Source of the DNA: Azolla caroliniana
Lineage: Eukaryota; Polypodiophyta
Direction of reading: 5' to 3'
Length of the DNA: 64,000 nt
Assembly (NCBI GenBank): GCA_043228905.1
Contig: JBHGNT010000012.1
Coordinates: 7,192,001 to 7,256,000 of the forward strand
This document shows positions 55,253-64,000 of this stretch, in pieces; within the stretch, counting starts at the first letter, position 1, and each line of letters opens with the position of its first letter. The translations under genes were made by a program, and so were the position numbers. Under the pieces are notes generated by a model that was not told the DNA's origin, made no database searches, and saw nothing but the letters and a program-made list of their open reading frames with translations.

Positions 55253-56371
55253 AGAAGAGCCTGTATGGACTGAAGCAGGCTCCCCGACAATGGTACCGGA
55301 AGTTCGACTCCTTCATGATCAATCAAGGGTACCACAAGATGCAGGCCGATCACTGTGTGTTTGTGAAGAACTTCGAAGGAGGCGACTTCCTGATACTCCT
55401 TCTATACATGGACGACATGTTGATCGTCGTACGGGACCAAGCCAAAATACGGATGCTGAAGAAGGCTCTCAACCGAACTTTCGCAATGAAAGACTTGGGT
55501 CCGGCAAGACAGATGTTGGGGATGTATATCATCCGGGACCGGCCAAAGAAGCAATTGTGGTTGTCACATGAGAAGTACGTGACAAAAGTGCTTCAGCGGT
55601 TCAACATGTTAGACGCGAAACCGGTTGGATCGACACTTCCGGCAAACTGCAGATTATCCGGTAAGCAAAGCCCGAAGACGAAAGCAGAGAAGGCGGATAT
55701 GATGAAGGTGCCATATGCCTCTGCCGTCAGGAGCTTAATGTACGCAATGGTGTGTACTCAACCGGATATTGGATACGCAATCGGAGTGGTGAGCCGGTTT
55801 ATGAGCAATCCCGACAAGGAGCACTAGAACGCGGTCAAATGGATACTCTGGTACTTGAAGGGCACTTCGAATATGTGTCTCTGATTCGGCTCCGGTAAAC
55901 CTCATTACCGATTCGGACATGTCGGTTGATGTGGATACCAGCCGATCTACATCTGGGTATGTAATGACATATGAAGGGGGAGCTGTTTCATGGCAGTCGA
56001 GGCTGCAGAAGACGGTTGCGTTGTCAACCACGGAGGCGGAGTACATGGCCGCTATGGAAGCCGGCAAGGAAATATTATGGATGAAGGACTTCATCGGAGA
56101 GCTCGGTATCCGGCAAGATGAATATCGGCTCTATTGCGACAGTCAAAGTGCCATCCACCTTGCTAAGAACGCAGCGTACCATTCCAGGACGAAGAATATC
56201 CAGCGTAGGTATCACTGGATCCGGGAGCAAGTAGAAGATCAAGAGTTCGCGCTGACGAAGATCCACACAGCCGAGAACGGGTCAGATATGCTGACCAAAA
56301 TACTAATACCCGACAAGCTGGATGCATGTTGGAAGCGGATCAGACTAGTAAGACATCCCATGCCGGAGTGA
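55249..56371 (+). pseudogene. Family A-like RT and RNase H
   Basis: KKSLYGLKQAPRQWYRKFDS, LLLYMDDMLIVVRD (MDD for VDD) and VVSRFMSNPDKEH, then TAG at 55825. RNase H resumes with MSVDVDTSRSTSGYVM, EAEYMAAMEAGKEI and YCDSQSA, and ends LVRHPMPE next to the polypurine tract. Confidence 0.9.
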
Positions 56372-56381
56372 AGGGGGAGTT

Positions 56382-57051
56382 TGTTAGGAAACAGATCCCT
56401 CCGGATGGGATAGGAGTACCCGGCAACGGAAGACCCGGTGAGAACCGAATGACGAGTGCCCGGCAAGAGCCGGATGGTGAAGACCCGGTGAGAATCGGAT
56501 GACGAGTGCCCGGCAAGAGCCGGATGGTGAAGGCCCGGTGAGAACCGGATGACGAGTGTCCGGCAAGAGCCGGATGATGCAAGCCCGGTGAGGAGTGCTC
56601 ACCAAATGAAGGGACATATTCGTAAATATGTTTATGAGAGTCCATTGGGCTATATTTGTAAATAGCCGAAAAGTCATATTAGTATAAATATGACTTAGGG
56701 CAAATTTAGTGTGTAGTTGTCATTCTTGTTGGTGCAAGATTTGAGTGCAACCGTGTATAGAGAGAGAGAGTGAGAGATGAAGAGGACGTTGTCACTGTTG
56801 TAATCGCCGACTGTGGCGAAGACAGTGAACAAGAGGTCGTTGCCTCTATGTTCATCTATTGTATACTGTAACATAGTGATAGTTTGCAGTCTGTGGACTG
56901 TCATGGTTTTTCCCATGTTTGGGCTTTTCACATAAACATCCTATGTACTCTTCTCTTTACTGTGTCGTGCGTACATTACCCGTTTTTCTGTGTTTGATCC
57001 TAGACTCGGTTGTGGCCGAGCATTGTTTTACGGGAGTGTGTAGTCCTTTCA
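56382..57051 (+). repeat. 3' LTR of the plus-strand family A-like copia
   Basis: Matches 51633-52305 with substitutions scattered along the length and a few small indels, which indicates an older insertion than the intact copia at 25061. Confidence 0.85.
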
Positions 57052-58950
57052 CGACCACCCCTCTTGGCATAACAGCCACCCCCTTGGCCCATATAAGAAG
57101 AAGCCCCTCCTTATTTTGGATTCATTCCATGTTTCAAAACTCTATCTCTCTCTCATATAATAATCTTTTAGCTCCATTCTTGTCTCCCCCAACCGTGTTT
57201 AATTGTCTTTCGAGACCCCATATTTTAAGTACATTACAATATTGTTCCTGTTTGGTAGGCTTCTTAGCTACGTATGCTCGAACCATATCCTCAATGATCT
57301 AATTTAACTCATTCTATTTGTCCATCAAACTACAAACACATCCTCAAAATAGTTTCCAATTTCTTAAAGACGTGTGTTTAAAAATCACTAATAAATTTAG
57401 TATTTTTGTCACTTACTATATCCATCGATAACCCATAGAATCGGAATAGTTAATTGATAAATTAATAAGCCAAGTCGTGAGTTGTCATCATGGATTTCAT
57501 TGGAATGAATCTGACCATTTTCATTTATCTATCAACAACCACCCAAGTGGCATCATGACCTTTTTGAGTGCATGGTAAACTAATAAAGAAATCCATCGAT
57601 ATGCTTTCCCACTAATTATTAGGAATATCCAAAGGATATAAAAGACCTGCAACCTTAAGTCGTTGAGCCTCATTAACCTAACACATTGGTGACATTTAAT
57701 CACATAATCTTCTACATTAGGATGCATTTTAGGCCTAAAAAACTCAAGTGGAGATAAGAACAAGTGTACGATCTATCCCAGGATGGCCTGTTGAGGGTGC
57801 GTCATGACATTGAAAAGAATTTTCTTTTTTACTTCAAGCAAATTAGGGACACAAACCTTTCCATTATGATAGAGCAAACCATTAGCAATGTAAACTAATG
57901 AAGTGTTTATGGAATCTTTTCCATATTCGGCTCTAAACTAGAATTTTCCAGAATAATTGTCATCAAGGTACTTTCCTCAAAGTTGTTCATACAAATCAAA
58001 TTTAATTTTAGTGAAGTTAAGCATGTTAAGATCATGAATACGACTCAATGCATCAACGATTGTGTTCATGGATCCTTTATAATAGCATATAGAAAAATGT
58101 TGAGTTCTTGAATGAGTTTTTCCGATCGTGCCTTAAGACCAACAAGATCTTGTTGGTCACAAAAAATTTCAAGGACTCGTGGTCCATAGTTAAAACTATT
58201 TCCATATAAGTAATGTCTCTATGAATTAAGTGTATGTATTATTGCGAGTTCTTTTTCTTGAACTGAGTACCGACACTGAGTTTGAGTAACATACTCTCAA
58301 ATGTGACGAGTTTGGCATCTTGATACAAAATTGCCCCTACGCCATAATCACTAGCATCAGTCTCCACTTCATAAAGTTTAGATGGGTCTGGTTAGAGAAG
58401 TGAACAATCCTGCCACACATGTTCTTTGAGTGTTCTAAACAACTCATCTAGATGATCATTCCAAGGGTTTGCTTTGTAGACTTGCACGTTTGACCTTTTA
58501 AAAAGTTCGTAAGAGAATTGAAGGAGTCTAGCACACATATTCTTTGAATGTTCTAAACGATTCATCTAGATGATCATTCCAAGGAATTGCTTTTGTAGAC
58601 TTGCACATTTGACCTTTTAAAAAGTTCTTTCCATCTTGACTTTGAACTCAAGCATATGTTGAACCACTATTTCCATCCAAGCCATTGTGATATATGGTTC
58701 TCCAAGGATAACGGGGTGAGACGCCAATTCCAACATAAAAAAGTGTTGGTCTATTTCAACGTCACCAATCTTCACTTTCACATTAGGGCAAGCTCCATGA
58801 AGTTCTTACATTGCCCTTGTTGTTGCCTGAATCTTCCATGCATGCTTAGTGTCAATTCTGATTCACCGAGCAAGAAATTGTGCCTAATCGTAAATTTCCA
58901 GCTAGTGGAAATCTAACCCACTACGTCGACTAAGGTCGACGTCCGTCTAC
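57052..58950 (-). pseudogene. Decayed gypsy RNase H and integrase start
   Basis: Minus-strand pieces: at 58250-58390 a block like LYEVETDASDYGVGAILYQD with KLVTFES, the gypsy RNase H start; at 58020-58080 a degraded DALSRIHD-like end; at 57763-57521 HPNVEDYVIKCHQCVRL, the integrase zinc region. It is the other part of the relic at 50365-51260, split by the copia. 57052-57300 holds no gypsy coding and may be LTR. Confidence 0.6.
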
Positions 58951-59196
58951 TAGATAGTATCCAAAAGGAGGACAAAAGTGTAAATTCTGAAAGTTTTTTC
59001 TTCCCCACGAGGGAAGGTTTAAGTCGTAATTTATTAGAATATGAATAAAGTCGAGCTAGTTATGGCTCCAATTTCTTTCGGTGGGGAATGGAAGGCGGTG
59101 TTGCTTCCTGAGTTGGTAGGCTTCACAAATTTGGGCCTTCCGGCCACTAAATTTCAGCAGTCCGAACACAACCTGTTTCGACTACAAGTCCTGAAG
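58951..59196. other. Unassigned sequence
   Basis: No repeat or coding match that I can support. It includes a short plus-strand frame from 59041 (MNKVELVMAPISFGGEWKAV) without recognisable family. Confidence 0.3.
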
Positions 59197-59637
59197 CCTT
59201 TGATCATTTACGTGGCCAATCCACTTGTGCCACAAGTCGATATCCAACTCGACTTTCTAACCTTTTGCGTACAAAGCGGTGCCTACATCATTGGTATCGA
59301 GGATAAACATCCTCCCGCCCGGCACCCTTGCACGATGATCTGGCCCTCTTCCTCGATGAAGCACCAAAGGTACGTAAACCACACTTGCATCCCTGTCGAA
59401 TACGAGTGTATAATGGCCTTTGATCATTTACGTGGCCAATCCACTTGTGCCACAAGTCGATATCCAACTCGACTTTCTAACCTTTTGCGTACAAAGCGGT
59501 GCCTACCTCATTGGTATTGAGGATAAACATCCTCCCGCCCGGCACCCTTGCACGATGATCTGGCCCTCTTCCTCGATGAAGCACCAAAGGTACGTAAACC
59601 ACACTTGCATCCCTGTCGAATACAAGTGTATAATGGA
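59197..59637 (+). repeat. 220-bp tandem duplication reaching into an LTR start
   Basis: 59197-59416 and 59417-59637 are nearly identical (both begin CCTTTGATCATTTACGTGGC). Each ends with TGTCGAATAC and about 14 more bases, the first bases of the family B LTR. The duplication therefore arose after the copia inserted and includes its first 24 bp. Confidence 0.85.
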
Positions 59638-59809
59638 CGTATTCACACTGTCCCTTTAGACAACCCAAGTTTGGGCTATTTCTGTAAATAGCATAAAGGG
59701 CAGTTGCCCTAGGATAGTCACTATATATATAGTGACTTTGTAACCTTTAGAAAAGGTTGGTTGTCATTCTTTGTAACTGTTGCTATTGGAATAGAAAGAT
59801 TGATTTGTG

Positions 59810-59846
<37 letters not shown>

Positions 59847-62800
59847 ATCTTGCATATGCGCATACACAGGTTCTTCTTCATCAAGAATGTTGCTTTCACT
59901 TCCGCATTGACGGCCTTGTCCCCAAAATTTGGTATCAAAGCGTTGGAGGTTCTTCAACCCGCTGTCGGCCGTCATCGTAAACCACACAACATTCCGTTTT
60001 CGTTTTCTTTGAAGAACAGAGAAGGGAGAAGAAAAAACAAAAAGTTTGCATCTCACTGTGTTAAATCACAAATTGGAGTAAGACATGCGGCTTTACTCTG
60101 TTCCTGTGATTGTAACCGCTTGAGGGGAGCTCCTTGAGCAACAACCGACCCAATCGTGCTTCATTCAGTTAAACGACATCCGAATAGGTCACCGAACGCT
60201 ATTCACCCGCTTGCTGTAACCACCCGCTGCAGATTGGTCTCCAGGAAACAACCAAATTCGTGCTTCACTCGGTTGGTCAACATTCGGGAGGATCAGCTGG
60301 ATCCGTCCCTCTTATCGTTGTAGTCATCCGAAGCAGAATCAGCCCAAACAATCAGTTTCTTGTAATCAATACTCGGCATACAATCGGAAGCTAACCGGGC
60401 TCACTCCGGCTCGGCAACATTTGGGAAGACCAGCCGGTTCTGTCCCTCAAGTTACTGGAGTCACTCTAAGCAAGTTCAGCAACAAGTATCTGAAACCAAA
60501 CCGACTCAAGTTCAAAACCGACTAGAACGATATCGGGTGAGCCGACCGGCTGCACCCCACTAAGGTTCGTAGTCAACTCCGAACCCAGTCTTACCAACCG
60601 AAACCGAAGCAGATGGCATCAACATCCGGCTCATCGGAGATGAGTCTAAGGAGGTTCGATGGTTCGAACTTCAACTTCTGGAAGGAACAAATGCAAGGCT
60701 ATCTCATAGTCAAGGGTCAGATAGACCCGATTGAGAATGAAAATCCCCCATAAGCATACAAGGCAAACGAGTGGCTAAAGCTGGACAGAATCGTCCGCCC
60801 CACGATTCGGATGCACTTATTGGAGTCAGTGTACTTCACAGTGCAATCATGCACGACAACGTTTGAACTTTGGAAAACACTGTCGGAAACTTATGAAAAG
60901 AAGGTTGCCGCAACAAAGATGTATCTAATCCGGCGCCTCTACAACTTGCGGATGAAAGAATCTGATTCGGTTCAGGCACACCTCAACGAGTACGAAAGCA
61001 TAAGCTCCCAAATCTCGTCTCAGGGGACGGCAATCGAGGATGAACTCGGAGCAATGATACTCATGAGTAGCCTCCCCTCTTCATGGGAAACTTTCGTTAC
61101 AACCGTGTGCAAAATGCTTCAACGACCGTCGTTAAGTACTCCGAAGTCACGAGCGCAATCCTGACTGAAGCAGCTCGGAGAAAGTCTTTCGCCAAAGACC
61201 CGACAAATGAAGCTTACATAGTACAAGGTTCAACCGACCAATCGAACAACCAGGGAAGAAGTTCTTCCCGACTATCGAACAATCAGCGAAGCCGGAGCAA
61301 GTCCCGAGACAACCGAATCTGAAACTACTACAAGAAACCGGGACACATCAAAGCTGACTGTCGGGCACTCAAAGCAAAAACCGACAAAACTCAGAGAGCG
61401 GATTAGAAGAGTAGCTAGCATGAGGAGGTCAACTACGTCGGCTCTTCAGCCGAAATTTTGACGACCGACCCGAACATATTGTCCATAGAGAACCCAGTCA
61501 AATCAGAAGTTTTGCTTACAACTGAGGAATCGAGCACATGGCTCCTGGACTCGGGCACATCATATCATGTGACACCTCACTGATCTCAGTTTCGGCAATA
61601 CTCGGACCGGCACTCCAACTCAGTTCGAGTCGGAAACTCGCAGCATTGTGCTATAATCGGAATCGGCATTGTAGAGCTCAACCTTCCGGGTGGCTCTACA
61701 CTCGTACTACACAACGTCCAACACGTTCCTGAGCTTTCAAGTCCCTTGATCTCAGTCGGACAACTTGACGAAGTCAGCATCCGTGCCGAGTTCTCATCAG
61801 GAGGGTGGACACTCCACAAAGGGAACCTCCTGCTTGCTCGAGGACCAAAGGTACACTCTTTGTACCCTTTATATGTCACGCTCAAAGAGGGTGACTTATT
61901 TCTGGTTGATATCCCGTTTCATCGTTATGGCACGGATGACTTGGACACCTCAGCTAGGCCGGCATAACACACCTATCCAAAGCCGGTTACATCCCCAAGC
62001 TCTCCTTCTCGGATCATCAATTCTGCGAGCATTGCCAGTACGGCAAACAGGTAGCCACATCACACCCGACATCAACACCAAGAGAATCGAGTCCCCTCGA
62101 TTTGGTCCACTCGAACGTTTGTGGCCCGATGCCACATCAATCTCTTGGCGGTGCTTCATACTTCGTCAGTTTCATTGATGACTCGACTCGGAAGGTGTGG
62201 GCTTACCCCATTAGAACCAAAGATCGGGTGTTCCTGATATTCTCCGAATGGCTTGCAATGGTCGAAAATCAAACCGATCGGAAACTGAAATGTCTCTGAA
62301 CCGACAACGGAGGAGAATTCAAGTCTGAAGAATTCGTCCAATTTTGTCGGGGATGCGGCATTTGACGTGAATACACGGCACCTTATAGTCCGGAGCAGAA
62401 CGGAATTGCAGAACGCATGAATTGGACAATTCAAGAACGCTTAGTATCCATGCTCCAACACTCCAGACTGTCGGATGGCTTCTGGGCGGAGGCTCTACTT
62501 ACGGCAGTACACATAATCAATATGTCGCCAAGTAGACCTCTAGGACTTAAAATACCTCAAGAAATATGGACCGGCAGTAAGCCGAGTTATGACAAGCTGA
62601 GGATCTTTGGCTACGAGGCGTATGCCATCATACCGAAAAATGACCGCCGGAAACTCGAACCAAGATCAAGGAAATGTGTTTTCCTTGGATATGGACCCAA
62701 CGGCGAGATCAGATACCAACTCTGGGACCCCGAGCACAGACAAATCGTCTGAAGTTCGGACGTCGTGTTCAACGAGTCAGCTATGCATAAAACGGCCGAA

Positions 62801-64000
62801 AGGCCTATTGAAGTCCGAAGGGTAATATTTTCCGAAGTGCCAACCCTTCATGAAGGCCCAACCCACAACACGAGATCAGTTTCACGGGTAACCAACAACT
62901 CTCGCACCGAATCCACCGATTCGGCACAACCGAATGGCTCGGCTTCCGACCATCCGACATCGACACCCGGTGCGACTAGTCCAGTTATACCTCGCAGATC
63001 CGAGAGACTGTCGCAACCTTCGGAGAGGTACTCTCCCGGAATTTTCTTCACTAACACCGGTGAACCAACGTCTTACGAAGAAGCATCGGCATCTCCCGAT
63101 TCAGCCACATGGCATTTGGCGATGGAGTCAGAAATGCACTCCATTCGAGCAAACAAGACTTGGGACTTGGTCGAATTACCAAAGAATCGACGTGTTCTTC
63201 CGTGTAAGTGGGTCTATCGACTAAAAGAGACATCTGACTTGACCACCCCAAAGTACAAGGCCAGATTAGTTGCGAAGGGATTTCGACAAGAATATGGCAT
63301 CGACTTCGACGAAATCTTCTCACCAATGGTGAAAATGACGACCCTTCATTTCATGCTCGGTGTCGTGGCCGCCAACAACTTGGAGCTGATTCAACTAGAT
63401 GTAAAAACGGCATTCCTCCACGGTGACCTACAGGAGGAAATCTATATGGAGCAGCCGAAAGGCTTTGTGGCATCCGGCCAGGAACATCTAGTCTACCGAC
63501 TCAGGAAGAGTCTCTACGGCCTGAAACAAGCACCCCGACAGTGCTACAAGAAGTTCGACGACTTCATCCAGTCAGTCGGCTTCTCAAAGAGCGATGAGGA
63601 CCACTGTCTGTTCACCAAAACAACTCAAGACGGGTCTCCCATCTTCCTCATCATCTACATGGACGACGTGCTACTCTCCGGTTGGCATGCCAGAGAGCTC
63701 ACCGAACTCGTTCGGAAACTACGGTTGAAGTTTGCCATGAAGGACCTCGGTCCGCAAGACACATACTCGGTATGAAGATTAGTCAGCATCGCGATACATG
63801 ACAACTTTTCTTGTCTCAAACCGACTACATCGGACGTGTCTTGGAACGCTTCAACATGCACTCGGCCAAGTCTGCTTCGACCCCGCTCCTCGTTAACCTT
63901 CGGTTGTCTCAGCAAGACTGCCCGACATCCGGTCCGGAGCGGGAAGATATGAAGTTGGTATCGTATGCACCAGCAGTCGGCTCCCATATGTACGCGATGG
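59614..64000 (+). mobile_element. Decayed family B copia, cut by the window end
   Basis: 5' LTR 59614 to about 59926 starts TGTCGAATAC and has a (CT)n run at 59813-59842. TGGTATCAAAGCG at 59930 is a slightly changed Met-type primer site. Long leader, gag ATG at 60613. The protein is a close relative of the intact copia at 25545-29561. Confidence 0.9.
60613..63999 (+). pseudogene. Family B Gag-Pol, broken
   Basis: Gag starts MASTSGSSEMSLRRFDGSNF; a TAA at about 60750 and a frameshift near 61110 break it. The knuckle is damaged (TGA in place of its first Cys codon region at 61321). Protease reads WLLDSGTSYHVT (DSGT). Integrase has HSNVCGP with Asn for the catalytic Asp, TDNGGEF after a stop, and EQNGIAERMN. 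RT is open from 62765 to 63775 with IYMDDVLLSG. The frame breaks at 63770 and the window ends inside the RT-RNase H link. Confidence 0.9.

Larger units (their letters stand above)
51633..57051 (+). mobile_element. Decayed family A-like copia, complete in outline
   Basis: LTRs 51633-52305 (673 bp) and 56382-57051 (670 bp). Flanks are CAACC and CGACC, a 5-bp duplication with one change. Primer site TGGTATTAGAGTG follows at 52309, and the polypurine tract AAGGGGGAGTT precedes the 3' LTR. The coding region from 52336 is close to family A in protein but has a distinct LTR. It is dead through at least five stops and two frameshifts. Confidence 0.9.

Overview
The window looks like nuclear DNA of a land plant and consists almost entirely of nested transposable elements. 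I see no convincing host gene. Plant origin is inferred from dense Ty1/copia and Ty3/gypsy retroelements with tRNA-Met-type primer sites, GT-AG introns, tRNA-derived SINE-like units and a fragment of plastid accD. I cannot name the species.

Layout. (1) 1-15718: a minus-strand, gag-only LTR retrotransposon. Its 5' LTR is split by an 11,245-bp DNA transposon (3512-14756) with 25-bp terminal inverted repeats and a CCAA target duplication. The intact sister LTR at the window start shows the empty site. The transposon carries two convergent, intron-containing genes: a DDE/D transposase on plus, and on minus a 609-aa protein with a zinc-finger-like motif. Next to the second gene lies an ORF with an FCP1/NIF-like (HAD phosphatase) domain whose catalytic aspartates are altered. 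The large intron of each gene is filled with hundreds of bases of minisatellite built on the perfect palindrome AGCTAATTAGCT. The same word occurs near both ends and between the genes. This is the most novel object in the window. (2) 15719-21018: a plastid accD relic, a copia 5' end, a decayed gypsy pol (minus) and a second copia 5' end. (3) 21019-49150: a plus-strand copia split by a large Tat/Athila-like gypsy (21740-47722, minus). That gypsy has a reduced gag and a long extra ORF downstream of integrase. The extra ORF is itself split by a compound copia (24503-41575, GATCC target duplication), and one LTR of that copia holds a young intact copia (25061-30451, CCGGG target duplication). (4) 49150-59400: duplicated filler, two SINE-like units and a decayed gypsy split by a plus-strand copia (51633-57051). 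(5) 59400-64000: a decayed plus-strand relative of the young copia, cut off by the window end.

Relative ages follow from nesting: accD relic and gypsy remnants are old, the large gypsy is younger than the copia it splits, the compound copia is younger than the large gypsy, and the intact copia is the youngest. The DNA transposon inserted after the gag-only retrotransposon had its two LTRs. Splice sites were assigned by eye from GT/AG signals and reading-frame phase; domain calls come from motif recognition, without database searches.
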